64,000 nt of DNA. It comes from CAZSLO01 sp964608025. Its GTDB lineage: Bacteria > Chloroflexota > Dehalococcoidia > Lucifugimonadales > CAJWER01. The DNA lies in contig CAZSLO010000023.1 of NCBI GenBank assembly GCA_964608025.1, forward strand, positions 62,001-126,000, in the 5' to 3' direction. Under the pieces are notes generated by a model. It saw only the letters and a list, made by a program, of their open reading frames with translations. It did no database searches and was not told where the DNA came from. Shown in pieces: positions 1 through 9,586 of the stretch. Position 1 is the first letter of the stretch. Each line of letters opens with the position of its first letter. Position numbers and translations under genes: made by a program.

Positions 1-1
1 A

Positions 2-325
2 GATACTGAAATTGATGATCTGGGCAAGTTTTGGGAAACGACTCCGTGGGCTCCTCTTGCCTCAGTGGCTTTACATACCACAGGTGATGGGGATGAAGAA
101 AACAGCTCTGCCAATCCAGGACTGGCAGACGGAAAAGATGAAATGCTAGATAAGGCAATTGAGCTTGCACACCAAAGCAAGAAGCTATCTACTTCTCTAT
201 TACAGCGACGTCTTCGTATTGGATACCCTCGGGCGGCACGTTTAATGGATCAATTAGAAGATGAAGGAGTGGTAGGCCCAAGCGATGGCTCGAAGTCGAG
301 GGATGTTATAATTAGCGCGATGTGA
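2..325 (+). CDS. ftsK: DNA translocase FtsK, C-terminal fragment (5' end outside window)
   Basis: The reading frame is open from the window edge and ends with TGA. The last ~65 residues look like the FtsK gamma domain, a winged helix that reads KOPS sites: 'AIELAHQSKKLSTSLLQRRLRIGYPRAARLMDQLE' region (positions ~150-265), with the family-typical pattern of 'S.S.LQRR..IGY.RAAR..D.LE..G.VGP..GSK.R.V'. The motor domain that would confirm the call lies upstream of the window. The linker between motor and gamma is acidic and poor in hydrophobic residues. FtsK pumps chromosome dimers through the septum to XerCD/dif at division. A stable hairpin follows the stop codon. An equivalent SpoIIIE name is possible; the family assignment is firm from the gamma domain. 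Confidence 0.85.
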   Translation, partial: DTEIDDLGKFWETTPWAPLASVALHTTGDGDEENSSANPGLADGKDEMLDKAIELAHQSKKLSTSLLQRRLRIGYPRAARLMDQLEDEGVVGPSDGSKSRDVIISAM

Positions 326-357
326 CGATTAGGTCGCAATAGTTTGGGATAAGACAT

Positions 358-384
358 GAAACCTTCCCGCAGGGGGAAGGTTTC
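358..384 (+). terminator. Hairpin downstream of ftsK, possible terminator
   Basis: A perfect 11-bp inverted repeat (GAAACCTTCCC / GGGAAGGTTTC) encloses a 5-nt loop, 33 nt after the ftsK stop. No T-run follows, so it is not a classical intrinsic terminator. It could act with Rho or as an mRNA 3' stabiliser before accDA. Confidence 0.4.
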
Positions 385-455
385 TGCACTTGAAGACAGG
401 AAAATTTTCCCGCCCAAAATAGGTAAGAGCCGGAAAAAGGTGGAGGTGGGGCTGT

Positions 456-2267
456 ATGGTCCCCGAAATCACTGGTGCAATAAGCTCTGAAGATGTGCGG
501 CATTCTGGCGGCATGGGAACTGACCGTGAGTCTTGTTTGGTCTGCAACGCTGATCTAATTGGGTCAGAATTCTTTTCCCGTAATCGGATTTGTCCCGTCT
601 GCAAGTTCCATTACAGCCTAAATGCCCGGGAACGGATCGACTCTTTAGCCGATCCCGGTTCCTTTCGAGAGACGAACAGTAGGATATCTTCTTTAGATCC
701 CCTCTCGTTTTCTTCCCGAACATCTTATAGGCAGAGAATTGCTAATGACCAGCGCCGAACTGGCCTTACAGAGGCCTTGGTGACTGGAACTTGTTTGATC
801 GGTGGGAGCCCGGCAATTCTAGCGGTTTTGGACTTTGGTTTCATGGGTGGCAGTATGGGTAGCGTAGTCGGTGAAAAAGTGGCACTGGCCATGGAGAATG
901 CGGCTAAGCGAAAAATGCCAGTCGTGGTCGTTGTCACGAGCGGAGGTGCTCGGGTTCAAGAAGGTATTTTATCCCTAATGCAAATGGCCAAAACAGTAAT
1001 TGCAACGAGTAGCTTAGAAGCAAAAGGCCTGCCGCTTATTTCTGTCCTAGCCAATCCCGCAACGGGCCAAGCTTATGCAAGTTTTGCCAATTTAGCTGAC
1101 ATCATATTGGCTGAACCAGGAGCTATAGTTGGGCTTGCCCCCATGACATCCATAAGGGATTCCAGCGCCAAACCCCTCCCTTACGGAGCACATACTAGTG
1201 ACTCACATCTGTCACATGGGATGGTCGATGATGTTGTACACCGGACTGAATTAAGAGACCGTATAGCGATTTTACTCGATCTTCTAGGGCCACGGTATAG
1301 ACTCAAAGCTCAAAAGAAAGCGGTTGTAAAGGATTACCCTGAGCCGAGGGCGACCGCATGGGATGTGGTCAAGCTAGCACGCCACCCTGACCGCCCTACT
1401 TCAGGTGATTACATTAGCAGAATAGTATCTAGTTTTGTAGAACTCCATGGTGATCGGGTATTCGGAGATGATAAATCAATCATCTGTGGCTTTGGGCATC
1501 TGGGCGGACAAACGGTAGCGATTATAGGACAGGAGCGTGGAGGTGAAGATGAAGGATCTGGTCGCCATGGAGGCCGCACATACCCCGAGGGATTTAGGAA
1601 GGCTAAAAGGATTGCAGAACTAGCTGAGAAGTTCGATCTCCCATTAATAACCTTAATTGACACACCCGGCCCACACCTGTCTTTAGATGCAGAAGAGCGG
1701 GGTCTAGGTAATACCATTGCTACTATGATGGCGGCAATGGGACGACTTACGGTGCCATCTATTGCAGTTATTATTGGTGAGGGTGGCAGCGAAGGTGCGC
1801 TATCTTTGGCCCTGACAAATCGTGTTTTGATGTTAGAGAATGCTATTTATTCGGTGATTTCTCCTGAAGAGGCCGCGGATCTTATTTATCAAGATCAAGG
1901 AAAAGCCGAACAGGTAGCCGAATCGTTGAGACTTACTGCCAAGGATTGCTGGGAACTCGGTATCGTTGATCGCGTTGTGCAGGAATCTCGGGATGGTGCT
2001 CATTCGAGTCCTGGGGAGTCTGCTCGCCAACTTCGTGGTGCGCTGATGCAAGAGATATCTGCTCTACAGCCATGGACAAAACGTAGAGTTCAATCTGGCC
2101 GCCGGAAGAAATTCCGGAAAATGGGAGAATACAGTTCGCATTTCAGGAATGCGGTTAAGCGTGAAGTAAACCTTTTGCAAGGACTTGTCGCAACTCGAGT
2201 CAGGCGTCTAGCTAATAGAAAAACAAATACCGCCTCGGAAACTTTTGGGGATACCAAGAAGGAATAG
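456..2267 (+). CDS. accDA: Acetyl-CoA carboxylase carboxyltransferase, fused beta-alpha subunits
   Basis: A single 603-aa chain carries both carboxyltransferase halves that transfer CO2 from carboxybiotin to acetyl-CoA to make malonyl-CoA for fatty acid synthesis. Residues ~25-50 hold the AccD zinc ribbon (C27, C30, C46, C49). The beta crotonase-like domain follows to ~275, with 'SGGARVQEG'. The alpha domain covers ~295-540, with 'LIDTPG', 'AEERG', 'IGEGGSEGAL' and 'YSVISPEEAA'. The C-terminal ~60 residues are basic. The ATG at 456 is preceded by a purine-rich GGTGGAGGTGG ribosome site; an internal ATG at 513 still keeps the zinc ribbon but lacks a better site. Fusion fixes 1:1 stoichiometry. 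Biotin carboxylase and BCCP genes are not in the window. Confidence 0.93.
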   Translation: MVPEITGAISSEDVRHSGGMGTDRESCLVCNADLIGSEFFSRNRICPVCKFHYSLNARERIDSLADPGSFRETNSRISSLDPLSFSSRTSYRQRIANDQRRTGLTEALVTGTCLIGGSPAILAVLDFGFMGGSMGSVVGEKVALAMENAAKRKMPVVVVVTSGGARVQEGILSLMQMAKTVIATSSLEAKGLPLISVLANPATGQAYASFANLADIILAEPGAIVGLAPMTSIRDSSAKPLPYGAHTSDSHLSHGMVDDVVHRTELRDRIAILLDLLGPRYRLKAQKKAVVKDYPEPRATAWDVVKLARHPDRPTSGDYISRIVSSFVELHGDRVFGDDKSIICGFGHLGGQTVAIIGQERGGEDEGSGRHGGRTYPEGFRKAKRIAELAEKFDLPLITLIDTPGPHLSLDAEERGLGNTIATMMAAMGRLTVPSIAVIIGEGGSEGALSLALTNRVLMLENAIYSVISPEEAADLIYQDQGKAEQVAESLRLTAKDCWELGIVDRVVQESRDGAHSSPGESARQLRGALMQEISALQPWTKRRVQSGRRKKFRKMGEYSSHFRNAVKREVNLLQGLVATRVRRLANRKTNTASETFGDTKKE

Positions 2268-2320
2268 GATATTTGTTTGCTACTGAGCAAGGTAATACCG
2301 AAATTAGTGCGATCGTACAA

Positions 2321-2929
2321 TTAGGTATGAGGAAGTATACGGTTCCTTCTCCCCTCGTAGTTCACAATAGTGTCCACGTGCTGGAGAGTAAGACCGATGT
2401 CATCCAGGCCGTTCATCAAAGAGTATCTACGGAAAGGATCTATTTCAAAGCTTTCCGATAAATTGTTGGACTTGCCCGAAACTCTCTGACTTTCAAGATC
2501 GACCGTAAGTTCGTATCTGGTATTTTGCTGGGCGCTAATAATCAAGTGGGCCACGGTGTCCTCTGGGAGCATCACGGGAAGTATGCCATTTTGAAAGCAA
2601 TTGCTATAAAAAATATCGGCGAAGCTAGGTGCGATGATGCATTTAAAGCCGTAGTCCAACAGAGCCCATGGGGCATGTTCTCTAGAAGAACCAGACCCGA
2701 AATTGCGACCGGATACTAAGATTGACGCTCCTTGATATTCTGGGCGATTTAATTCAAAGTCTTGGTTGAGTGACCCATCTTCAAGAAAGCGCCAATTGAA
2801 AAACAGGAACTCGCCGAAGCCCGTTCGCTCAATTCGTTTGAGAAACTGCTTGGGTATTATCTGGTCAGTATCTACATTCACTCTATCAAGTGGTGCTACT
2901 GTGCCCGTGTGAACAATGAATGGCTCCAA
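2321..2929 (-). CDS. leuD: 3-isopropylmalate dehydratase small subunit
   Basis: This 202-aa swivel-domain subunit pairs with LeuC to isomerise 2-isopropylmalate to 3-isopropylmalate in leucine synthesis. The N-terminus has the family pattern 'VNVDTDQIIPKQFLK', and residues ~75-90 carry the 'NFGSGSSREHAPWAL' signature, whose serines and arginine contact the substrate. The length fits the ~200-aa bacterial form rather than the short ~165-aa archaeal form. It is the last gene of the ilv-leu operon, 23 nt after leuC, and is convergent with accDA 53 nt away. No terminator hairpin is visible between them. Confidence 0.96.
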   Translation of the reverse strand: MEPFIVHTGTVAPLDRVNVDTDQIIPKQFLKRIERTGFGEFLFFNWRFLEDGSLNQDFELNRPEYQGASILVSGRNFGSGSSREHAPWALLDYGFKCIIAPSFADIFYSNCFQNGILPVMLPEDTVAHLIISAQQNTRYELTVDLESQRVSGKSNNLSESFEIDPFRRYSLMNGLDDIGLTLQHVDTIVNYEGRRNRILPHT

Positions 2930-2952
2930 GAGTATGATCCTTTAGTCTGAAT

Positions 2953-4359
2953 TTAAGAATTCCAGTCCCTGATATCTACGAAGTGTCCTGTCACGGCTGC
3001 GGCCGCGGCCATAGCGGGACTAACTAGATGAGTACGTCCGCCTTTACCTTGACGACCTTCGAAATTCCTATTCGATGTTGAAGCACAGCGTTCATCTTGA
3101 TTGAGGATGTCAGGATTCATGCCCAAGCACATCGAGCACCCGGCCTCTCTCCAGTCGAAGCCGGCATCTTTTAAAATGGCATCGAGCCCCTCGGATTCAG
3201 CCTTTTGCTTTACGGCTGTGGAGCCTGGCACTACCATGGCGTAAACACCATCACTGACTCTACGCCCTTTTGCGATTTCAGCCGCGGCCCTCAAATCCTC
3301 GATTCTTGCATTGGTGCACGATCCAAGAAATACACGATCAATCTTGATCTGGTCAATCCGTTTATTTGGTTCTAGTCCCATGTATTCTAGGGCTCGTTCA
3401 ACAGACTGCCTGTCCCCAGAGTCTTCGAATGATGACGGATCGGGTATCTTACCTGTGATTGGTGCTACCATGCCTGGGGTTGTGCCCCACGATACCATTG
3501 GTTCTAGATTAGAAGCGGGTATCTCAATCCGCTTGTCGTATTCCGAATTAGAATCTGTTGTGAAGGCTGACCATTGCTCTACAGCATCTTCGAATGCCTC
3601 TCCTACTGGTGATCTTGGCTTGCCCTTAAGATATTCAAAAGTAGTTTCATCTGGGGCAATCATTCCAGCTCGCCCCCCTCCTTCAATAGACATATTGCAG
3701 ACGGTCATCCTGCCTTCCATTGATAGGGATCGAAACGCTTCCCCGGTATATTCGATAACGTGTCCAGCAGCACCTGCAACGCCGATACGGCCAATGATGC
3801 TTAATATGAGATCTTTGGCGGTCACGCCTTGGGGAAGAGGACCCTCGACGTTGATTTCCATGGTTTTGGGCTTTGTTTGGCGAATGGTCTGTGTTGCCAG
3901 AACGTGTTCGACTTCTGAAGTACCTATTCCCAGTGCGAAAGCTCCAAATGCTCCGTGAGTTGAAGTGTGGCTATCTCCACATACGATAGTCATTCCGGGT
4001 TGGGTGAATCCTTGCTCTGGTGCGATCACATGGACGATCCCTTGTCGAGGGCTGTTGATATCGTAGAGTTCAATACCGAATTCCCGACAGTTTTCGGTTA
4101 GGGCATCTAGTTGTTTTTTGGCTATAGCATCCGTGATTGGTATTGAACGGTCCCAAGTAGGCGTGTTGTGGTCTGCAGTAGCCACTGTAAGGTCAGTTCT
4201 CCTGACTCTTCGTTCTGCTAGGCGTAATCCATCGAATGCTTGTGGGGATGTGACTTCGTGGATAAGGTGTAGGTCGACATAGAGAATAGTTGGCTCCCCG
4301 CTTGTTTCGTGAACAACGTGTGATTCCCAAATCTTGTCGAACATTGTTTTTGGTGACAT
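2953..4359 (-). CDS. leuC: 3-isopropylmalate dehydratase large subunit
   Basis: This 468-aa aconitase-family subunit binds the [4Fe-4S] cluster of isopropylmalate isomerase. The cluster ligands are visible as the Cys in 'GSCTNAR' and the CxxC in 'CSMCLGMNPD'. 'CGDSHTSTHGAFGAFALGIG' (about residues 140-160) and 'DHNTPT' are further family signatures. Its length is normal for the bacterial LeuC group. It lies 94 nt after leuA and 23 nt before leuD on the same strand, so the two dehydratase subunits are almost certainly co-translated from the T-box-controlled transcript. Confidence 0.97.
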   Translation of the reverse strand: MSPKTMFDKIWESHVVHETSGEPTILYVDLHLIHEVTSPQAFDGLRLAERRVRRTDLTVATADHNTPTWDRSIPITDAIAKKQLDALTENCREFGIELYDINSPRQGIVHVIAPEQGFTQPGMTIVCGDSHTSTHGAFGAFALGIGTSEVEHVLATQTIRQTKPKTMEINVEGPLPQGVTAKDLILSIIGRIGVAGAAGHVIEYTGEAFRSLSMEGRMTVCNMSIEGGGRAGMIAPDETTFEYLKGKPRSPVGEAFEDAVEQWSAFTTDSNSEYDKRIEIPASNLEPMVSWGTTPGMVAPITGKIPDPSSFEDSGDRQSVERALEYMGLEPNKRIDQIKIDRVFLGSCTNARIEDLRAAAEIAKGRRVSDGVYAMVVPGSTAVKQKAESEGLDAILKDAGFDWREAGCSMCLGMNPDILNQDERCASTSNRNFEGRQGKGGRTHLVSPAMAAAAAVTGHFVDIRDWNS

Positions 4360-4453
4360 GGTTACTCCGACGGGCTGGAAATGGGTTTTGGATAAAAAGC
4401 CAAACCAATTTTCAAGCTAGTATCATTGGCCTTATAAGCCTATAGCAAATGCA

Positions 4454-6007
4454 TTATGTCTCCGCAAGGCCAGAAGAGGACACTTTCTCCATAACCAAGA
4501 GTCGATTGAGGGCGTTCATGTAAGCCTTTGCACTCGCTACTATGATGTCCGTATCGGAGCCTCGTCCCACGTATGATTGGTTGTCACGGTCAATTCGGAT
4601 AGTCACATCGCCTATTGCATCGATTCCTTCAGTTACGGCATCTACGCGGAATTCAGTAAGCTTGTTTTGTACTTTAATCACCCTGTTGATGGCTTGACAG
4701 ACAGCATCTACAGGGCCTGTGCCCGTAGCTGCGTCCGTGAAATCTGTACCATCTGGGCCAGTGATCTTGACGGTAGCGGTGGGTATTTCATGATCACCAC
4801 AGGAGACTTGAATATGGGATAGAGTGTATATATTTGGCTCTGATCTAGTCCTACGTTGGTTTGACATAAGAGCCTCTAGATCGGCATCTGTCACTTCACG
4901 CTTGCGGTCAGCCAGATCCTTGAATGCCTCAAATGCCTCGTTAAGCTGATCGGACCTGAGATCGAATCCGAGTTCTTCCAGTCTTGCCCTAAGACCAGCT
5001 CTACCACTCAGCTTACCAAGGACGAGGGAACTACTTGGCCATCCAACAGCCTGAGGCTCCATGATCTCGAAAGTAGTACGTTCTTTCAACACGCCGTCCT
5101 GATGGATCCCGGAAGCATGTCGAAATGCGTTTGCACCGACAATAGCCTTGTTTGGTTGTACCGGAAACCCGGTAATATCGCTCACCATCCGGCTGGTTCT
5201 GTATATCTGTGTAGTATCAATATTAGTGTCGACTCCAAGGAGGTCTTTGCGAGTCGCTATCGTCATGATGACTTCTTCAAGAGCTGCGTTGCCTGCCCTT
5301 TCACCAAGACCGTTGATACATCCCTCTACTTGCCGTGCTCCCATTTGTACAGCGGCAATGCTGTTAGCCGCCGCGTTGCCTAGGTCGTTGTGGCAATGCA
5401 CACTTAGCACAGCCCTTTCAATATTGGGCACGTTGTTTTGAATATTTCGGATTCGTTCTGCGAACTCGCCTGGAACAGTGTAGCCAACTGTATCAGGGAT
5501 GTTAATGGTAGTGGCTCCTGCGTTAATTGCCCCTTCCACGAGCTTATAAAGGTAGTCAAGATCAGTTCGGGTCGCGTCCATAGGAGAGAATTCAACATCG
5601 TCACAGTATCCTTTAGCTCGTTCAACCGAAGCTATGGCTTGATCTAAGACTTCTTCCGGGTTCTTTCTTAGGAGGTCCATGATATGGACATCGGAGCTTG
5701 ATATGAAGACATGAATCCTAGGGCGGGCTGCGTCTGAAAGAGCCCCCCAGGCCATGTCGATATCTCCTGCTACGCATCGAGCGAGTGAAGCGATGATTGG
5801 CCTGCGAACACTGGCGGCGATTGTTTGTACGGCCTCGAAGTCACCCGTGGAGCTCGCGGCAAAACCGGCCTCTATGATGTCTATGCCTAGTTGATCAAGT
5901 TGCTTGGCAATGTCCAGCTTCTCGCTGGTGGTTAGGCCAATTCCAGCGGATTGTTCTCCATCGCGGAGAGTCGTGTCAAAAATCATTACTTTGTCAGTTC
6001 TGGTCAT
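4454..6007 (-). CDS. leuA: 2-isopropylmalate synthase
   Basis: LeuA condenses acetyl-CoA with 2-oxoisovalerate, the committed step of leucine synthesis. The N-terminal HMGL-like TIM barrel opens with 'DTTLRDGEQSAG' and contains the metal-binding 'HCHNDLGNA' (HxH). 'GINGLGERAGNA'-type residues follow. The last ~130 residues match the LeuA regulatory domain that binds leucine for feedback inhibition. The start is set at 6007 (MTRTDKV...), because AAGGAG lies 9 nt upstream; an ATG at 6031 adds eight residues but has no ribosome site. The 192-nt space before it, after ilvC, shows no terminator or second T-box. Product length from 6007 is 517 aa, normal for the long form. Confidence 0.96.
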   Translation of the reverse strand: MTRTDKVMIFDTTLRDGEQSAGIGLTTSEKLDIAKQLDQLGIDIIEAGFAASSTGDFEAVQTIAASVRRPIIASLARCVAGDIDMAWGALSDAARPRIHVFISSSDVHIMDLLRKNPEEVLDQAIASVERAKGYCDDVEFSPMDATRTDLDYLYKLVEGAINAGATTINIPDTVGYTVPGEFAERIRNIQNNVPNIERAVLSVHCHNDLGNAAANSIAAVQMGARQVEGCINGLGERAGNAALEEVIMTIATRKDLLGVDTNIDTTQIYRTSRMVSDITGFPVQPNKAIVGANAFRHASGIHQDGVLKERTTFEIMEPQAVGWPSSSLVLGKLSGRAGLRARLEELGFDLRSDQLNEAFEAFKDLADRKREVTDADLEALMSNQRRTRSEPNIYTLSHIQVSCGDHEIPTATVKITGPDGTDFTDAATGTGPVDAVCQAINRVIKVQNKLTEFRVDAVTEGIDAIGDVTIRIDRDNQSYVGRGSDTDIIVASAKAYMNALNRLLVMEKVSSSGLAET

Positions 6008-6224
6008 CTCAGCGGACTCCTTGAGATTCATTGGGAATTCCGGAATCTACGGCGGCACTTTACCATCCTATGGGAACACGGTTTAGTTAATAGACTTGAT
6101 CCTGACGGCGACTCAGATCATTGATTTCAAGCTAGGTTAGAAAATAAGATTCTCTTATATAAATACCTAGAATGATCTAACTTAAACGCGGGACTGTTTG
6201 GTATTTGGATTATTTTGGGTTTGT

Positions 6225-7223
6225 CTAATCACCGTCTTTGAGGAATGACATCATGTCCCGGAGCTCTTTACCCACCTTCTCTATGGGGTGTTCATCATTT
6301 TCTTTACGGAGCCGATTGAACCGAGGCCTTCCTTCATCATTCTCTGTTATCCACTCACGGGCGAAGCTTCCGTCTTGAACCTTAGCTAAAACCTTTCGCA
6401 TATTTTCCTTGACTTTATCGTCAATTACCATCGGTCCTCGCGTGTAGTCGCCATACTCAGCGGTGTCGCTAACGGAATAGCGCATGTATTCCATTCCCCC
6501 TTGGTAGAGAAGATCAACTATCAACTTTAGCTCGTGCATACATTCGAAGTATGCTGATTCTGGCTGGTATCCGGCTTCAATTAAAGTCTCGAACGCGGCT
6601 TTTATCAGCGCTGTAACCCCACCACAGAGAACAGCCTGTTCTCCAAAAAGATCAGTCTCAGTTTCTTCCTTGAAAGTAGTCTCAAGAACACCAGCCCTGG
6701 TACAGCCGACACCTCTTGCGTAGGCCATCCCAATGTTATGTGCCTCCCCACTGATGTCCTGGTGTATTGCCAAGAGACCAGGTACACCAGATCCCTTTGT
6801 GAAAACCTCCCTCATTCGGTGCCCTGGTGCTTTAGGAGCGACCATCGAGACGTCCACCGTAGTAGGCGGGACGATTGTTTTGTAGTGGATATTGAATCCG
6901 TGGGCGAACATCAGGGTCTTGCCTGATACTAGGTAAGGTTCGACTGATTCTTTGTAGACTTCTGCCATTGTGTGATCGGGGATCAGCATCATGATGACAT
7001 CTGAGTCGCGAGCCACATCGGCGACGTTGCCTACAGAGAGACCGGCTTCTTCAGCTTTTTTCTTGCTCTTGCTACCTTCATACAGGCCTACCATCACGTT
7101 AACATTGTTGTCATACATATTTAACGAGTGGGCATGTCCTTGGCTGCCATAGCCGATCACACCTACAGTTTTGTCCTCTAGGTAGGACATATCAGCATCG
7201 TTTTCGTAGTACATCTTTGCCAT
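6225..7223 (-). CDS. ilvC: Ketol-acid reductoisomerase (NADP+)
   Basis: This 332-aa class I enzyme rearranges and reduces acetolactate or acetohydroxybutyrate to the dihydroxy acids of the valine/leucine and isoleucine pathways. The Rossmann motif 'GYGSQGHAH' lies at residues ~25-33, followed by the 'SKSKKKAEEAG' cofactor-specificity region. The knotted C-terminal domain contains 'ETETDLFGEQAVLCGG', with the Mg-binding acidic residues. The gene sits 34 nt after ilvN. The spacing and shared strand place it inside the ilvB-led operon. Confidence 0.97.
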   Translation of the reverse strand: MAKMYYENDADMSYLEDKTVGVIGYGSQGHAHSLNMYDNNVNVMVGLYEGSKSKKKAEEAGLSVGNVADVARDSDVIMMLIPDHTMAEVYKESVEPYLVSGKTLMFAHGFNIHYKTIVPPTTVDVSMVAPKAPGHRMREVFTKGSGVPGLLAIHQDISGEAHNIGMAYARGVGCTRAGVLETTFKEETETDLFGEQAVLCGGVTALIKAAFETLIEAGYQPESAYFECMHELKLIVDLLYQGGMEYMRYSVSDTAEYGDYTRGPMVIDDKVKENMRKVLAKVQDGSFAREWITENDEGRPRFNRLRKENDEHPIEKVGKELRDMMSFLKDGD

Positions 7224-7257
7224 CTTAGGTATTATCTCCGTTCTTGATATTTGATTG

Positions 7258-7812
7258 TCAGACTGATGATGCTTCTCCCCATACTCTATGGGTAGAGGAT
7301 CGGGGAGATCTACTCCCAGCGCCGCGGTTGATTGCTATCGTTCCTGTCCGCATGACCTCTTCTACCCCAAAGCCTTTCAAGAGTTCATGGAGGGACTCAA
7401 CCTTTTCCTCGTCGCCACTGACCTCAACTATCAGAGAATCGGTTGCGACATCTACGATATTGGCCCGGAAGATATCCACGACCTGCATGATTTCACTGCG
7501 GGTTTGTACATTTGCCTTCACTTTTATGAGGGCGAGTTCTCTGGATACGATGTTTTGATCCGAGATGTCGGATACTCGAATCACATCGACAAGTTTGTGA
7601 AGATGTTTGGTCATCTGTTCGACGACCTTGTCATTGCCCTCTACAACAAAAGTCATACGCGACAAATTAGGCTCTTCACTGTGACCAACGGCTAGGCTAG
7701 AGATATTAAAGCCTCTACGTCTGAACATGCTAGATATACGATTCAAAACACCGGGCTTGTCCTGTACAAGAGCGGTTATGGTGTGTCTGGCGGCAGGGCC
7801 GTTCATAGTCAT
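7258..7812 (-). CDS. ilvN: Acetolactate synthase small (regulatory) subunit
   Basis: The 184-aa protein has an N-terminal ACT domain (residues ~8-80, 'HTITALVQDKPGVLNRISSMF' region) and the C-terminal ALS_ss_C domain (~90-165). This subunit binds valine and activates the IlvB catalytic subunit. Its ATG overlaps the ilvB stop by 4 nt, so the pair is translationally coupled. An AAGGGA ribosome site precedes the ATG. The symbol ilvH is equally used for this family. Confidence 0.95.
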   Translation of the reverse strand: MTMNGPAARHTITALVQDKPGVLNRISSMFRRRGFNISSLAVGHSEEPNLSRMTFVVEGNDKVVEQMTKHLHKLVDVIRVSDISDQNIVSRELALIKVKANVQTRSEIMQVVDIFRANIVDVATDSLIVEVSGDEEKVESLHELLKGFGVEEVMRTGTIAINRGAGSRSPRSSTHRVWGEASSV

Positions 7813-9503
7813 TGCTTGATCCCTTCCGGAAGCGGTTCTTCGATCAGGTCATGAATGGTCTGGCCTGCCGGGATCATAGGATAGACGTTCTCTTCCTCTT
7901 CCACGACGAAATCGATCAAAGCAGGGCCGTCGTATTCCATCGCCTTTTGAATTGCTGGCATTACCTGAGTTTTTTCAGTTACCCGAAGTCCCAACATTCC
8001 GAAGGCATCGGCTAGCTTTACGAAGTCAGGATTGTGAGTGTACTGGGTCGCAACATAGCTCTTCTGGTAAAAGAATTCCTGCCACTGTCGGACCATTCCC
8101 AAGACTGAGTTGTTTATAATCGCGAACTTGACAGGGATATTATTCTCTACCATAGTGGCGAGCTCTGCCATGGTCATTTGGAAACCACCATCACCGGCAA
8201 CAGACCAAACGACCTTCCCAGGTGCACCCATCTGCGCTCCCATAGCGCCTGGTACTTCGTATCCCATAGCACCTGAGCCACCTGAGGACACCCAGGTTCG
8301 TGGGTCTTTGAACATGTAATGCTGTGCTGCCCACATTTGATGTTGGCCAACGCCTGTCACTACGATCGCTTCTCCATTAGTTGCCTTAGAGAGCTGGTTA
8401 ATGATGAACTGGGGTAACAGTTTTTCCGTTTGGCGGATATACATTGACGGGTGATCGTGTTTCAGTTTATCAATGTCCTGAATCCATTCTAAATGAGTCG
8501 CTGGCTCCACAAGTTTATTGAGCTTTTCCAACACCCGTTTTATGTCACCCACAATCGGAACGTCGACAGGAACGTTTTTACCAATCTCTGATGGGTCGAT
8601 GTCGATATGTATCTTGCGAGACCGAAGTGCAAATGCGCTTGGTTTTCCGGTGATTCGGTCGTCGAAACGCATTCCTAAGGCAATGAGCAAGTCGGCTTCC
8701 TCAATTGCTTTACTGGCATAGGCCATACCATGCATTCCTGGCATCCCGACGGCCAAAACATGATCATCAGGAAAGGAACTGATGCCCAGTAAAGTTGTGA
8801 TGACAGGTATTTGCGCCTTCTCTGCTAATTCTCGGACTTCCTCCGAAGCCCCGGAGAAAAGTATCCCATGTCCAGCTAGGATAACCGGCCTTTCCGATTC
8901 AGCTATAACGCGCGCGGCACGCTTGATCTGTGCCGAGTGTCCTTCTAGGTTAGGCTTATAGCCTGGCAGATCAAGAGAATCCGGATACTCGAAATTCCCT
9001 TCTTCTTGAAGTACGTCTTTTGGTAGATCGATAAGTACAGGACCTTGTCTCCCTGTGTTGGCGATATGGAAAGCCTCGTTGATGACAGAAGGTATCTCGG
9101 CAGGATCCATTACTAGGTAGTTATGCTTGGTAATAGGCAGGGTAATGCCAGTAGTATCCGTTTCTTGAAATGCATCACTGCCAATTGCAGCCCGTGTTAC
9201 CTGGCCGGTTATTACGACCATAGGGATGGAATCCATTTGGGCCGTAGCAATTCCGGTGACAAGGTTCGTAGCACCTGGTCCTGAAGTTGCCCACGCCACT
9301 CCTGGACGGCCTGTGACTCGAGCGTAGCCGTCAGCCGCATGTGCGGCGCCTTGCTCGTGGCGTACTAGGATATGCTTGAGCTGTGGATATTCTGGCAAGG
9401 TTTGATAAAGGGGCAGGATGGCGCCTCCCGGTAAGCCGAAGATCACATCGACTCCTTCCCTGATTAGACTCTCGCACACCATCTGTGAGCCAGTTAAGTT
9501 CAT
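7809..9503 (-). CDS. ilvB: Acetolactate synthase large (catalytic) subunit
   Basis: IlvB is a ThDP-, FAD- and Mg-dependent enzyme that condenses pyruvate with pyruvate or 2-ketobutyrate. The PYR domain holds the catalytic glutamate in 'VRHEQGAAHAADGYA', and the PP domain holds the ThDP motif 'GDGGFQMT...NN'. The start is set at 9503 (MNLTGSQ...), because AAGGAGG lies 11 nt upstream; an ATG at 9530 adds nine residues but overlaps that ribosome site. It is the first gene of the operon and lies about 50 nt after the T-box leader terminator. It provides an internal comparison for the ThDP remnant near 36.5 kb. Confidence 0.97.
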   Translation of the reverse strand: MNLTGSQMVCESLIREGVDVIFGLPGGAILPLYQTLPEYPQLKHILVRHEQGAAHAADGYARVTGRPGVAWATSGPGATNLVTGIATAQMDSIPMVVITGQVTRAAIGSDAFQETDTTGITLPITKHNYLVMDPAEIPSVINEAFHIANTGRQGPVLIDLPKDVLQEEGNFEYPDSLDLPGYKPNLEGHSAQIKRAARVIAESERPVILAGHGILFSGASEEVRELAEKAQIPVITTLLGISSFPDDHVLAVGMPGMHGMAYASKAIEEADLLIALGMRFDDRITGKPSAFALRSRKIHIDIDPSEIGKNVPVDVPIVGDIKRVLEKLNKLVEPATHLEWIQDIDKLKHDHPSMYIRQTEKLLPQFIINQLSKATNGEAIVVTGVGQHQMWAAQHYMFKDPRTWVSSGGSGAMGYEVPGAMGAQMGAPGKVVWSVAGDGGFQMTMAELATMVENNIPVKFAIINNSVLGMVRQWQEFFYQKSYVATQYTHNPDFVKLADAFGMLGLRVTEKTQVMPAIQKAMEYDGPALIDFVVEEEENVYPMIPAGQTIHDLIEEPLPEGIKQ

Positions 9504-9553
9504 GTTTACAGTAGCCTCCTTGAAAGCCATGACGACCGGTGTCGCCCATAATT

Positions 9554-9586
9554 AAAAAAGTCCCGTCCTGGCAAAGGGACGGGACT
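9554..9586 (-). terminator. Intrinsic terminator of the T-box leader
   Basis: A 10-bp stem (AGTCCCGTCC / GGACGGGACT) with an 8-nt loop is followed by six T residues on the minus strand, between the T-box sequence and ilvB. The 5' half of the stem also pairs in the antiterminator, the standard T-box switch. Confidence 0.93.
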
